From Microglena sp. YARC (taxonomy: Eukaryota > Chlorophyta > Chlorophyceae > Chlamydomonadales > Chlamydomonadaceae), in contig CM039462.1 in NCBI GenBank assembly GCA_022414725.1, forward strand, positions 97,851,161-97,915,160: DNA of 64,000 bases. Direction: 5' to 3'. The notes under the pieces are model-generated. The model worked only from the letters and a program-made list of their open reading frames with translations. It had not been told where the DNA came from and ran no database searches. A program made the translations under genes and the position numbers. Position 1 is the stretch's first letter. Each line of letters starts with the position of its first letter. Below, piece by piece: positions 1-18,864 of the stretch.

Positions 1-450
1 CTAACCTCTGACTTAAAAACATCTGTTAGTCATCACCACCTCCCATTTTCGAATATTTCATGTCCTTCATGCATGTGGCTGCCTCACACTTGTCCTAATT
101 GACGTTGGTTTTTGAGTCAGTGGTTCAGGATGAAAAATCTCTAACTATCCCTTACCATAAGTTTTTTTGAATACTCCTGTCGAGTATACCCAAAGCATAT
201 TTTTGCTTCTCCTGCTGAAGACAGTGTAGAAGCCAATTTGCTGGCTGGAGCCTTGAAGACAATTCTGTTGTGTACTCGACACATATTTTTGCTTCTGCTG
301 CTGAATACGGCAAGTAGTTAAAAGCTGGCTGGAGCCTTTTAGGGTTCAGGGTTTAGAGGAAGACATCTGTCAAGTACACCCGATGCATATTTTTGCTTCT
401 CATGCTGAGTATGACGAGTATTTAAATGCTGGCTGGAGCCATATTACTCA
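1..450. repeat. Degenerate ~95-bp tandem repeat in helicase intron
   Basis: Three diverged units share a core of 'catatttttgcttct', 'tgctga' and 'gctggctggagcc', ending near 270, 335 and 440. The region lies upstream of the first visible helicase exon, so it is probably intronic. No coding sequence is seen. The 'gctggctggagcc' core recurs elsewhere in the window (for example near 61,890), so this may be a tandem array built from a dispersed element. Confidence 0.6.
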
Positions 451-546
451 GCTCAAGTTCCCATTCAAGTAACGTATGCTTCTACCATCACAGCACGCAG
501 AGCGGCTGTGAGCCACCATATGACTCGTTCTAACAACCCTTTCTAA

Positions 547-6489
<5,943 letters not shown>

Positions 6490-9400
6490 ATCCTTGGATG
6501 ATCACGGGTGTAGTGGCTTTCTCCACGCACGAATGTGCCTGATGGCCATCGCTTACTACACTGTGATGCTTGTGCGGGCTTTCCCCCGTGCAGCCAATAC
6601 TGCTCAAGCAGGACCGCAGCGGATAATGATAAAATCTGAAAGCAGAAGAGGTTGAGTTTGCACTAGCCTATTGCTAGAGGATGGCTAGAGTAGGCAGCAC
6701 CCAGCGGCGAGCCAGCCTCTCCATAAGTAGTGAGATAGCCTCTCATCCTTAGGCTGCTACATTGCCTGGCTGCTGCATTGTTTTCCCTAGCAGGGTGGTC
6801 AGCTCTTCATGCAGCTGTTGCCCAGCTAGCTAGGACCGTCCCTCCCTTACCTTTTCCACATGAATTGAAGGATGAAGAGACCTGAGATGTAGAGGCCCAA
6901 CATGTAGCTTTCATGCGTAGAGGCCGAAGACAAGCCTAAACGAGTGACTCCCATATGAGGCCTAAGATGTGGTAGCCTATAGTGTAGCTGCCTTACATGA
7001 GAAGGCCTAATTTGTAGCTGTGGCTTGTTGGGCTCGACAAAGAGCTCCATTTTTGACTGCCCCCCGAGCTCTTTATGAGGGCATGCAAAAGCCCCTTGCT
7101 AATTCTCTAATTGATACAACTCCTTTCTTGATGATCTTATACCCCCCACTAGAGGGGGTTGAAACTGATGTTGGCATTTCTGGCACATCGCGTTATTTGC
7201 AGTTTTAGGGAACAAACGCTAGAGGGTGGGACAGAGAGAGAAGCAGAGAGTGAGAGTGTAGTGTGCTTGTCTGATGGGATGGGAGAGAGATCCACTCGAC
7301 GCTTGCTTAGCCTACCTAGGAAATTATTTTGAGTGAAGCCTGTATCCTTCTTTATGTTGTGTTTCATTCATCGTGGGTGCATGTCGTATGCAGCTGTGGT
7401 TCAGTATGCAACTGCGATATCTATTAACACCACCGAAGGCTCTAGGTTTCAGTAGTTGCCTTATTCGGGGCTTTCCTCAAGATTGATTGAAGTCTTTTTA
7501 AGGCTTCAATCAATCGTATAGTTATTGGGGGACTCAAACCCCCCTTGGAGGTAGGAGTGCAAGTGGATTTCATCGAGCAACACCAGACGGTAGCAGTAGC
7601 GAAACTGTGGTTTGAACAGTTCCATTCTTTTTTGAGAGTTTCTCTGATACATAATGCGATTGAGCCCATTGAGGCCATCTAGTGCCAACATTGTTTAGAG
7701 GTGCAGTACGTGATTGGGAAGACCTAGCGGTTTTCCTCATACCTAGTACGAACCAATCACCGAAAGGAGTGTTAGTTAACATCATTTCAAGCAGTCCTTC
7801 GTTATCCAGATTGCTATGCCATTTAAACAGAAGAAGAATATAAGTTACATTGGTCATTATTCCACACGCCTGTCCACACGTTTATTTGTTTTAAATACAT
7901 GGTCGATCAGCCTCGAGGCTGCTGATCGTATGGTCAATGTTTTTATGCTTTTAGTTAACACCGTCCGACTTTTGTTTGTTTTATTTATTGGTGGCCCATA
8001 GGGCGTTGTTTTATTCGTGCGGAATGCGATGATACTACACCAGCAATAGTTGAGGAGGATAGTAGGGCGGGTGGGGACGCTAGAGGAGAAGACGATGCCG
8101 GAACTCGAACTTAAACTTGGTTACGAAGCTCCAGCCCGCAATGGTCCAGCCAGCAGCAAGGAGATAATCGAGGAGGGAAGTATGTTGCACTGATTTGGCG
8201 ATGCTGGTGACAGCGTGGAGGTAGTCGAGTGTAACTTGGTTCAAGGAGGGAACTATTTTTCTATCTATCTAACCCATTAAAGCAATGTTGTCTGCACAAC
8301 AATGGCAGTACGGGGTGTAGGCGTTACCTGGCAAGAAACCGCATATCTAGCATAAAGTTTCCTGCTGATCTGGCACATTTCCACCTAAACCCTCGATTTC
8401 CAAACTCTCTTGTTTCATAAAGGGTTCCTATACAATGGCCCGAAATAAGTCTTTTGAGTACTTTCCTTCCGTTGTACTTTTTATTACTCGGTGTGGCTTC
8501 ATATTGTGTGTGAAATAATTTCGCTAGGAATCCGAATGTGAACTACAAAATGAAGTTGAAAGTGTCCTGGACCAGGACACTTTTCGCGGAGCGCAAAGAG
8601 ACACCAAGACTCTTGGTGTCTCTTTGCGCTCCGCGATCAAACAATGCCTAGGCCCCCACCACAATGGGAGCTATGCTTCCTCACCCAATAAATTAAATTG
8701 AATGGAATAAAATCGAATTAAATACGACAACATTAAATAAATAAAATTAAATTAATGTCAATTGAATTCAGAATTAATTTCATTTCATTCGGGACGCGCC
8801 ACCAGGCGCCCTTAATCACGATGGGAGCTGTGCTTCCTCACCTAACTAGGTGTCGTCTTCTTTTTTCTGTTCGGGGTTCAGCTCATCAGTGCTTCTCCTT
8901 TTTAAGACCTTCCTATACAGTTGGGCAAGTTCCTTTAGCCTATTTGGCCTACCCCTGGACTGACATGCAATCATGCTCTCCATTCCATGATCTGCATGCA
9001 CATTTCTGCTGTTTCCAGCGCTTACTGTCTGCGTCGCCCTCTATTCAACTACCTCTGTCTGCCTAAACTCTTTGTCAACAAACTTCGCTGTGAGCTCTTG
9101 CTGCACGTTGCCGCAGGAGAGGTGCAAGAGCCGGTGTAATGAGGAGGACGAGGGAGCTCGTGGATGCCCAATGCTGTTATCTACTTTGTGCCCCGCCTCT
9201 CCCAACCTGCATCTGAGCACAAGGAACGAGACGGTGCGCACGACGAATATAGTATATTCAAGGGGACTTTGTGTGTTTGTTTGAAATAGGGATTATTGCT
9301 ATCAAAATAATGTCCGTCCGTTTGTTAGATAGTTACGATTACTTTTTCAGGTTTTATGACAAAACACCTGGAAACAGTACAATTCTAGTCACCTTATTAG

Positions 9401-10185
9401 AATCATAAGAACTAATTGAACAAGCTAGATTCACAGGAGAGTACATATGAGCATCGCAATTCACGAAAGGACGTTAATTACTCCCCCTGTAGTTACTCGG
9501 CTATAATTAGCGTGACACAATTTCAACATTTCAAAATGCTACCGTGGATAAAACATATTTGTATATGAATTATAATACTATTATTTTTCTCTGAATATCA
9601 AGAGCGCAGTACAGGAGGGAGCGTGGAGGTGGGGACGCCAAGGAACAGAGGAGTGGTGTCGTAAGAACCGAGGAGAGTGATGTGAGGTGTGTTGGGGACG
9701 ATGGATGAGGTGGCAGCCTTGGCAAGTGTGTGTGTGTGTGTGGTAGGTGGGGTTTGGGTTGGGTGGGGGTAAGGAGGGGGAAGCGGCAGGGGTGGTGGTG
9801 TTGTGGTCATTTTGGATGCCTGGCTGGGGGATGGTGTGGGTTGGGGGGGGGAGAGAGGTGACACAGGGGAACAAGAATGGGAGCTGGGTGAGAGGGGGGT
9901 GAAAGTCGTGGGGTGAGCAACATGTTCTGGGCACTATTTGTTTTTGCTAGGCTTAGCAGCTTCTAGGCTGCTTCCGTAGCTGGGTGCTCAGCACAACCTT
10001 ATAAAGCAACCTGGTGACCCTGGAGATTGGTGACATGACCAGCTTTCTTAGGCCTTGCTGAAATATTTTTGACTTAGCCCAGTGGCTAGCTCCGGGAGCT
10101 GCTTATAAGCTGCTACTTTGCAGAGGGAAACAAAAGCAGGGGTGTCTCTGGGAAGGGTGAAAAACAGTGTAGATGGCGGTATATA
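6490..10185. other. Intergenic stretch without a supported gene
   Basis: This holds the 3' flank of the helicase gene and unrecognised DNA. Short open frames on the minus strand at 7442-7857 show no family motif. Notable content is limited to the two hairpins at 8561-8636, a dispersed-repeat fragment near 8930-8965 ('agcctatttggcctacccct', seen again near 60,340 and 63,150), a second dispersed repeat near 9380-9540 (related to 51,330-51,450), and a G/T-rich stretch at 9725-9900. Confidence 0.6.
8561..8636. other. Two adjacent perfect hairpins
   Basis: At 8561-8581 lies a 10-bp-arm palindrome (AGTGTCCTGG, one central base, CCAGGACACT). At 8584-8636 lies a perfect inverted repeat with 25-bp arms (8584-8608 and 8612-8636) and a 3-nt loop. 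No open frame spans them. Confidence 0.85.
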
Positions 10186-10353
10186 TAGGGTTCGGCAATA
10201 TGATAACGTGTCATCATATGATATCAAATGATGTCGGCGGTCTGACTAGGTAACTTTGGCCCGGGGCATCATACCATATGATATTAAATCATATGATTTT
10301 TGTATGATATCATACTCGTCTTTGGTCAACATTATGTGATTTGCCGTTCCCTA
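10186..10353. mobile_element. hAT-like MITE with 8-bp target-site duplication
   Basis: The ends are TAGGGTTCGGCAA and, inverted, TAGGGAACGGCAA. Perfect 8-bp duplications GGTATATA flank it at 10178-10185 and 10354-10361. It is 168 bp long, AT-rich (many 'atcatatgat' motifs) and has no coding capacity. TIR type and 8-bp duplication point to mobilisation by a hAT-class transposase (inference). Confidence 0.88.
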
Positions 10354-10361
10354 GGTATATA

Positions 10362-11060
10362 TGGTAGGGCGCCAACGTAACGTGGTCCGCCGTCTGCGGT
10401 GTGTCGTGGAAGACTGAGCAATAATATTTTTTTGTCACTCCCTGCGCAACTACTCTCTCTTTATATACTCATTTACTCAACAACCAGAGATATTGTTGCA
10501 AACCAGGAAAGTGGCTTGCACTTCAAATGGTGTGTGTGTGAGCTATGCCAGTGCACACCACAGCGGTGGTTGGCAAGACCCGTGGAAGGTCGTGTGGTAG
10601 ACTTCTCACATGGTTGTGTGTTCATTATCGCCGAGTGCGCACGTTCGATTTGGAAGTGTCGGGACGTTTGTTAGTGGTGCTCAGTCCCCTTTTGATGATG
10701 CGAGTACAATAGTAGCACATCGACGGTACTACCGCGGGGCTGGCGGAGGGACCTAGGGGACCTGGGGGGGGTACGCACTCACATGAACCCTCCCACCCAC
10801 ATATTATGTTTGGTGTATAACATGTGCACATATTTAAATACGCCACACAAACACTTTCGCAACACACATACACACTGCACATGACCTCCCCCCACACACG
10901 GGAGTGTTGGTTGTGTGGTGTTGTTGTGTTTGTGGGGTGGTTGGGTTTGTTGGTGTGTGTGGGTGTGCAATGGATCTTGTATTTTGTGCAGTCTCCTACT
11001 CCATGTGATGGGGAATGACCTACCCCCCATGCACTCCTTAACTTTTCTGGTTATCTCCCT
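10362..11060. other. Intergenic, GT-rich simple sequence
   Basis: No supported gene. It contains a GT-rich run at 10,900-10,990 on one strand and CA-rich stretches at 10,790-10,880. Confidence 0.5.
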
Positions 11061-11071
11061 TTCCTCGATCC

Positions 11072-11319
11072 AGCCTGCTGATACTCGCGGCGATCAATAC
11101 TATGAACGTAAGTATCGATGCTACCTCGCAGATTTGGCAGCTTATGAACAATTAAAAGCTCCAGGCTCGGACAGTCGCCAAGCTTTGAGGGAATTAATAG
11201 CAGATGCTCTCGGATTCGAATCGCTTTTGCGATACATGAGAATCGCGCATGGGCGGAGGAACTGGCCAGCCGGAGTAGGGGGAATAATAAGTAGCAACAG
11301 ACATAGAGCTGGCAGATGA
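11072..11319 (+). CDS. Possible orphan exon, unrecognised
   Basis: An open frame follows a pyrimidine-rich tract and acceptor-like 'ttcctcgatccag'. It reads DTRGDQYYERKYRCYLADLA and continues with charged, helix-forming sequence (EQLKAPGSDSRQALRELIAD) to a stop near 11,319. A strong donor-like gtaagt lies inside, after 'tatgaac' near 11,107, so a short exon ending there is equally possible. I do not recognise the product and no neighbouring exon in phase was found. Confidence 0.25.
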
Positions 11320-11423
11320 AAAGTGAATGCAACGTGGGAAATGCTGGCCGAAGGTTTTGCGAATGTAGACAGTGGTTGGCGGGAGAGCTAGCAGCGTGAA
11401 GGAATAGATGCAGAGAAAGACGT

Positions 11424-11426
<3 letters not shown>

Positions 11427-11455
<29 letters not shown>

Positions 11456-11616
11456 GCGGGGAGGGGGGGACCGGCCGCGCTCGATGTGCCAGTCATCTAG
11501 CCAGTCGCAGTCAGTCAATCTATGAAAGTACCAATGTCTAAATAAGCGCGCGGGTCTGAAGTCTTATTCCCCTGGCCTCCCGCCCCCCCAACTTTAAGGG
11601 GGGGGGGGGTGGGGGG

Positions 11617-11650
<34 letters not shown>
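11427..11650. repeat. Long poly-G tracts
   Basis: Runs of G, nearly uninterrupted, lie at about 11,427-11,453 and 11,600-11,650. Similar runs occur at 901-919, 24,725-24,747 and 25,062-25,083, and poly-C at 39,490-39,522 and 48,629-48,653. Lengths may be assembly-limited. Confidence 0.85.
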
Positions 11651-11651
<1 letters not shown>

Positions 11652-12825
11652 GTACATCTCCCGGTACTCTGCTGCTGCGGATTCAATCCTTGTTTTTGGG
11701 CCCAGTCTGGTCATTCACTGCACAACAATATAGCGCGTTATTCAATTCAATCACTTCCTCGTTTTTCGGTCTATGGCGTTCTCAAGCGCAGATATCAATT
11801 AGCAACACCATCGCGCGCGATTTTGAATGCTCTTTGGGCCAAGCAAGTCGGAACCAGCCCCCCTGCTGGTTCTCTACCGGTTTTGCTTGGATGCTGTTTT
11901 GGCCTGAAACAATGGAAATGCCAATGCTCTTTTCAAATCCGCCTGCCCAGCCTTTGGACCGCATCAAACCAGCGAAGCTGTTTTCGGGAGCCAATCTGTA
12001 CGGCAGGAGGAGCGGCCTCAACAGTCCAAAATGCTATTCGGTGTTTCTGTAGCTCCAAAGACTAGCCAAGCACCGGATGTGGGTCAATACCATGCTTCCT
12101 AGGCTTCCCATCGATGCTCATGTCATCACTACAGGGGTTCGTCGTCGGCCAATTCTACTGCTGGCATCGATATCTGATGAAATTGTTTCCCTTCTATTCG
12201 CAGGCCGGGCCGAAGGACCTCAGGCAGACGTTAGGATTATCAGGTGATGGGGACATGGGGACACATAACATGCAGCACAATGCCAAGGGCTTCCTTTAAA
12301 AAGAACCCCTGTGCCATCTTACATGACATTGTCATGGCAGGCCATTTGTTACAAGCCTGTTCCCAAAAATCTGTTTTGTGTGTGTGTGCGTATGTGTGTT
12401 GAAGGGGGGTCTTGAAACTATTCTTTTGGCAAGCAGCAAACAGCGCCGCCACAAGAAGTATAAAATCCATGTAATGGTTCCCCATGGGATTCCAAATCAC
12501 ATCGCAAAAGCAATGTCCGCTGTTTCAATTTTTTTTAGGCTTCGCGTAGCAGCTTCCATCCAGCTCCATTCGCCAGTACTGTGGCAGCCAAAGCTTTCAG
12601 CTCATTGTAGTGCCTGTCATCTCACGCTTTAGACCTGCCAGCTAGACTCCAGGTTTTACCCAAGGATGGGTGGAAGGAGCTACCTAGAAGCTGCTATGCG
12701 TAGCTCCAAGAGGAAACAGTGGCAATATCGTGTGACACCTGAGTTTTGCCTAATTAAGACCATTCAAACAGAAAGATGAAGTGCCACCCACTTGACAGGA
12801 TGAGCACAAAGTGGAACTGGCAGCC
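11651..12825. other. Intergenic, nothing recognised
   Basis: Open frames on both strands at about 11,780-12,060 are mutually overlapping and match no family known to me. The rest shows no structure beyond short GT-rich sequence near 12,378. Confidence 0.5.
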
Positions 12826-13825
12826 NNNNNNNNNNNNNNNNNNNNNNNNNNNNNNNNNNNNNNNNNNNNNNNNNNNNNNNNNNNNNNNNNNNNNNNNNNN
12901 NNNNNNNNNNNNNNNNNNNNNNNNNNNNNNNNNNNNNNNNNNNNNNNNNNNNNNNNNNNNNNNNNNNNNNNNNNNNNNNNNNNNNNNNNNNNNNNNNNNN
13001 NNNNNNNNNNNNNNNNNNNNNNNNNNNNNNNNNNNNNNNNNNNNNNNNNNNNNNNNNNNNNNNNNNNNNNNNNNNNNNNNNNNNNNNNNNNNNNNNNNNN
13101 NNNNNNNNNNNNNNNNNNNNNNNNNNNNNNNNNNNNNNNNNNNNNNNNNNNNNNNNNNNNNNNNNNNNNNNNNNNNNNNNNNNNNNNNNNNNNNNNNNNN
13201 NNNNNNNNNNNNNNNNNNNNNNNNNNNNNNNNNNNNNNNNNNNNNNNNNNNNNNNNNNNNNNNNNNNNNNNNNNNNNNNNNNNNNNNNNNNNNNNNNNNN
13301 NNNNNNNNNNNNNNNNNNNNNNNNNNNNNNNNNNNNNNNNNNNNNNNNNNNNNNNNNNNNNNNNNNNNNNNNNNNNNNNNNNNNNNNNNNNNNNNNNNNN
13401 NNNNNNNNNNNNNNNNNNNNNNNNNNNNNNNNNNNNNNNNNNNNNNNNNNNNNNNNNNNNNNNNNNNNNNNNNNNNNNNNNNNNNNNNNNNNNNNNNNNN
13501 NNNNNNNNNNNNNNNNNNNNNNNNNNNNNNNNNNNNNNNNNNNNNNNNNNNNNNNNNNNNNNNNNNNNNNNNNNNNNNNNNNNNNNNNNNNNNNNNNNNN
13601 NNNNNNNNNNNNNNNNNNNNNNNNNNNNNNNNNNNNNNNNNNNNNNNNNNNNNNNNNNNNNNNNNNNNNNNNNNNNNNNNNNNNNNNNNNNNNNNNNNNN
13701 NNNNNNNNNNNNNNNNNNNNNNNNNNNNNNNNNNNNNNNNNNNNNNNNNNNNNNNNNNNNNNNNNNNNNNNNNNNNNNNNNNNNNNNNNNNNNNNNNNNN
13801 NNNNNNNNNNNNNNNNNNNNNNNNN
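12826..13825. other. Assembly gap of N
   Basis: About 1,000 undetermined bases. Long open frames spanning it are artefacts. Confidence 0.99.
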
Positions 13826-15070
13826 AAAAAAAGAGAGGAGATGACTGCTTGCTATGGTAAAGCCATAGAGCGGTTGTTATTATAGCACTTCCTTGGTAGT
13901 CCACATTATCTTTGCTGCGTCATGGCGATCACATGGCTTGGGATGCGAAAGCATGCGCTGGGCATGCTGGCACTGCTTTATGGTCAGTTATAGAGTGCTT
14001 GTGTTATAGGAGGTTTGTTATGGTAAAGTTATACAGTGTTGTTCTTGTTTATTATAGCACTCTGGTAGGCTACATTATCTCTTGTGCGTCCTGGCGATCA
14101 AATGGCTGGGATGGCGAAGGGCATGAGCTGGGCATGCTTGGCCATGGCTTATGGTCGTTCAATAGAGTGATTGTTTAGGTGTTTGTTATGGTAAGCGTCA
14201 TACAGTGTTGTTCTTGTTATTATAGCCATCCTGTAGTCTACATTAATCTTTGTTGCGTCTGGCTATCACATGGCCTGGGATGTGAAAGCATGCGCTATTT
14301 GGGCATGTGGCCACTGCTAATGGTCAGTTCCTAAGAGTGCTTTGTTGTTGCACTTGCTTGCTATGGTAGAAGCATTAGAGCGCGTTGTTATTATGCACTC
14401 TGGTAGTCTAACATTTATCTCTGTGGCGTCATGGCGATCACATGGCTGGGATGCGAGGCATGAGCTGGGCATGCTGGCCACTGCTAATCGGTCGATTTCA
14501 TAGAGTGGCTTGTTTTTGACGTGCTTGCTATGGTAAAGCCATAGAGCGCTTGTTTATTATGTTACATCTGTAGTCTACTTATGCCTCTTGTTGCGTCATG
14601 GCCGATCAATGGCTGGGATTGCGAAGGATGAGCTGGGCAATGCTGGCCTATGCTAATGGTCAGTTATAGAGGTGTCCTTGTTTGTTTGCTGCCTTGCTAT
14701 GGTATGTAACGCATAGAGCGCTTGTTATTATAGGCCACTCCTGGTAGGTGTGGGTCTACATTAGGCCTCTTGTGCGTGGCCCGACATGGCCCGATCATTG
14801 AGATGGCTGGGATGTGAATGCATGCGCTGGGCATGCTGGGCACTGCTTATTGGTAGCTTCAGTAGATAGTGCCTCTTGTTATGGTAACGTCATATATTGT
14901 TTGTTCGGCAGTTGTGTTATTATTACGGACCACCTGCTCCACGACCGTAGTGCCACATTACCAATCAGAAGCAGGTACGCTGAGCCGATCACAATACATG
15001 GCTGGGCTTATGCGAAAGCATGAGCTTGGGCATGTCCCTGGCCTGATGCTTGTCGCGTAAGCCATCATGT
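13826..15070. repeat. Noisy ~180-bp tandem repeat next to the gap
   Basis: Seven or so units share 'catggcgatcacatggc', 'gagctgggcatgctggc' and 'ttgctatggtaaagccatag', with many single-base indels between units. Low-accuracy consensus of a long array is a likely cause, together with real divergence. Confidence 0.8.
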
Positions 15071-17240
15071 CGTTATTATAGACTAGGTTGACAACTCGCC
15101 TGGTATTCCACTAAAGAATAACTCAGTTCCAGAATCATCTATAAGAGTTGACAATGTGTACCTATAGCGACCACTTTTACCAGCTGTCATCTACACATTA
15201 TCCTACCTACCTACCCCCAGTTAGGGCTGTAGGACGCAAACTGCGCGAGCAGTATCCTACTTGTCTTTTCTAACTGGCCTCGAAGTGGACCGAGCCATTG
15301 GTACGCCATCCTGAAGGAGGCTCCGCAAGGACCCTGTAGATGCTGTCGCCTCGAAATCTCCAGTATCATCTCTTTGAGCTTTTGGCGCTTACGTAAGCCA
15401 GATTTCATTGTGGTCCTTTTGGCCGCATTAGCTACCCAGCCTGGACTCGAAACAATTACCAGCCTATTATGCATACTCAGTTGCTCCACCAATCCAACAA
15501 ACATGTACTATCTTTACCGAACCCAGAGAGACTGCCAAAGGAAACTTAGAGGAGGACTTTCAGTCATCATACATCATGGCAATTGCCCACACAGCTAGAT
15601 AGGTCTCCCATGACTCTAACAACACCAACTCCACAACCATCGCCACCAAACACACCAACGACTTCGGTAAAAACTTAAAAACATGCATATTCTAGAAGAG
15701 GGGTGCAGTTTCACAGCGGGGCTACGACCTGGTCTCTCTCCGCTTTTACCAACACACCTAGAATCCGAGTACCCGGTTGGAAGCACGTTTTGACGACAAG
15801 AGGGAGGGAATCGCCACACTCCTACCAACACCACACTCCAACCAACACCACCAAACAACCAACACCACCAACACTCTCTACTAACAGCACCGATACCACC
15901 CACACCCCTACCAACAACCAACAGCTACCTACTACCCCACACTCGCTACGCACAACCACCTCCAACCTAACACCACACAACACACAACCACTCCGTCTCT
16001 ACAACCAAACCAGCCTACAACACACCCACTACCTACACCAGAACTCTACAACACCACTACACCATCACCCTCCTCTAGCCAACACAACCGACTGCTCAAC
16101 TAGCCACCCCTGGGACCCTACCTTAGCAAGCACCCACCAGCTCCTAAAACCAACCATCAACGCAACACCACCAAGCGACACCAAAACCACCTTCTACACC
16201 ACCAACACCTCTCCTACAAACCACCCCTACCTCAACCATAACCTAACTACTACGCCACACTCCTACAACCCTACGACCACTCCAAACAACAGCACAACAA
16301 CACACAACCACGAACACCCCTCTCTACTCACACACCCACCCCTACCACACCCCTACCTACACCACACTCCTAACGACAGCCTCCAACCAACACCACCAAC
16401 ACGACCAACACTCGCTTCCTTTACTCCAACACGAACAGCGCCAACAGTTCCGCCTACCACTTGCACCAACACCAGAGCAACACACCAACATAGCATTACG
16501 TACATTCTTGAAGGAGGACTCCCAGAGACCCCTCTCACCGAATGATGTCTCGCCCCCTCTTCTGTCCGAGGTCGCAGCCTCCCGTTGGGACCCCCCCCAC
16601 CGCACAGACCCCACATAACACCCACTAATGACAACCACCACACTACCGACCACATGAGCGTCCCCACGCGAAACACCAGAGCAGCAACACACCACCAGCA
16701 ACATACACACGTGCAGTGACCTGGTCAAGAGGCTCCAGGTACCGGTAATGTAAGAATGGTGTTGACAGATGTGCTCCGATGCGATCTCGGGAGCCTCCAG
16801 AGTATGGGAACGCCACACCACCTGGCACAACGACCAACACAACCACAACCACCAAGCACCACACTCCCCTACCGTCCCACGAACACGCACCTTCCCCACA
16901 CCACCAGCAACATACCACGTGCAAGTCTGTAGGAGGCTCCAGGACCAGAAGATGCCGGCCACCCGCTGTTCCGAGGTTCGCAGCCTCCATTGGGAAACCA
17001 GCCCCACCCACCTTCACCCGCACAAACCAACACTACACCCACACAACGCACCCACACTCCACCTTATTCGCCACCAACCAGCACCACTTCCACCGAAGAC
17101 CAACAACAGACATGAGCGCACATCCTGTAGGGCAGGCTCCCAGGACCCAGTTCGAAGATGCCGTCCCCCTATCCGAGGTTGAGCCTTCATAGGGCTTATG
17201 CTACAAGCAGAGGGACGATGTAGGGGGGAGCTGGTTGTCA
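15071..17240. repeat. CCA/ACC-rich repeats with embedded degenerate unit
   Basis: Dominated by 'accaacaccaccaacac'-type sequence. A unit resembling 'ggaggctcccaggacc', 'gaagatgccg', 'ccgaggttcgcagcctcc' recurs near 15,315, 16,510, 16,930 and 17,130. The unit may derive from an exon, but indel noise prevents assigning a frame. Confidence 0.5.
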
Positions 17241-17279
17241 ATTGTTCAAGGCCTTGGCGGTTCCAAAGCTGTCTTGTTT

Positions 17280-17975
17280 CCAGCTCAAGGTGAATGTGAA
17301 GCTTTCCTGTGATGTGGTGTGGTGTAGAGCTGTCCCTGTTGTGCTATTGCTGTGTGCTGTGCTGTGTGTGTTGTGCTGTGAACCTGTCTTTTGTTGCTTT
17401 AGACGCTGTCTGTTTGTGCTGCGATGTGCTGTAAAGCTGTCCTGTTGTGTGCTCTGCTGCTGTGTGTTGTGATGCACCTATGTGATTTTATGTGATGTGC
17501 TGGAAGTGTCCTGTTGTGCTGTGCTGTGTGTTTGTGATGTATTCGTGTGCCTGTATGTTGTGCTGTATCTGATTGTGTGTAGGTGCTGTGATGTTGCAGC
17601 TGTCCTGGTTGTATGTGCTATGGATGTTCTGTGTGATGAGCTGTGATGTGCAGCTGTCCTGTTGTTACTAGTGCTATGATGTGCTGTGTGTATGAGCTGT
17701 GACTGTGCAGCTTGTCCTGTTGTAACTGTGGCTATGATGTGCTGTGTGATGAGCTGTGATGTGGCAGCTATCCTGTTGTACTAGTGCCATGATGTTGCTA
17801 GCTGTATAGACGTGGTGTGTGTGCTATGATGATGCTGTGATGTGCAGCTGTCCTGTTGGATCTGTGGCTATGATGTGCTGTGTGATGAGCTGCTGATGTG
17901 CAGCTGTCCTGTTGTAACTGTGCTAGTGATGTGCTGTGTGATGAAGCTGTGATGTTGAAGACTGTCCTGTTGTTC
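17280..17975. repeat. ~55-65-bp minisatellite 'gatgtgcagctgtcctgttg'
   Basis: About ten noisy copies of a unit with 'tgtgatgagctgtgatgtg' and 'cagctgtcctgttg'. No coding potential is supported. Confidence 0.75.
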
Positions 17976-18864
17976 CCCTCAAAGTGAATGCCGTCCAAGG
18001 ACTACTCAAAGATGCAAACTCTTAGCTGTGGCGCTTACACGACTCAACATCATTTCCGCATTCCCATCGCCTTATTCCTATCCCTATCCCCGGACAGCCC
18101 CCCCCCCCCCGTTCACGAAAACACAAACCCGCCAGGGTGAATGCGACCGCAAGGACTTCTAAGATGCCAACTTTTTAGCAGTATCCCATTCTCCTATCCC
18201 TATCCCCCACCCACCCGCCAACCCACCCCCCGCCCCTCTAAAGGTGAAAGCCGACGCCAAGGACTACTCTAAAGGGATGCACACTTTTAGACAGTACTCG
18301 TAGACACCACACACCAACATATCCCCACTCATCCCTATCCCACTTCCTATCCCTTCCCCCCCCCCCCCCGCTCTAAAAGGTGAAAAGTCCGAGCCAAGGT
18401 ACTCTAAGATGCCAACTTTTAGCAGTACTCGTACAACCACCTAACACACATATCCCCATTCCCCATCCCTCAATCACTCCACTTGCTATGCCTAGTCCTC
18501 CCCCGCAGCCCCCCCCCCCCCCCTCCCCCTCTAAGGTGAATGCCGACCCAAGGACTACTCTAAGATGCAACTTTTAGCAGTCTCGTACACCACCACACCC
18601 ACACATTTATCCTCACTCCCACTCCCATCCCTATCCGTCAACCACTTCCTATCTCCTATCCCGCGCCCGCCCGCCCCCCCCCCCCACTATACCCCCCCTT
18701 GCTCAAGGTGAAATGCCAACGCCAAGAACGACTCCTTAAATCTCATCCCTCCGCTTTTTTCAAAGGCAGAGGGGCTGAGAACCAATCTTGTGTAGAGTCG
18801 GAGCCACCACTCGTACACCACCACACCAATATCCTCACTCCATCCCTACCCCCCTCTCAAAGGT
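17976..18864 (+). repeat. ~120-160-bp array with repeated acceptor-like exon start
   Basis: Six or so units each carry a C-rich tract, 'ctctaaag' or similar, then 'gtgaatgccgac', 'caaggactactctaagatg' and 'ttagcagtactcgtacacc'. The same sequence begins the exon that ends at 19,009, so the array looks like repeated 3' splice sites with the start of that exon. Base-level indels make exact unit length and frame unreliable. Confidence 0.55.

Noticed and set aside
7442..7857. Minus-strand overlapping open frames
   Set aside because: Two or three frames overlap without splice signals, codon-like composition or a recognised motif.
12750..13904. Open frames across the N run
   Set aside because: Undetermined bases only.
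15703..17192. Thr/Pro/His-rich frames of 137-280 codons
   Set aside because: They arise from CCA/ACC repeats in indel-rich sequence and are open in several frames on both strands.
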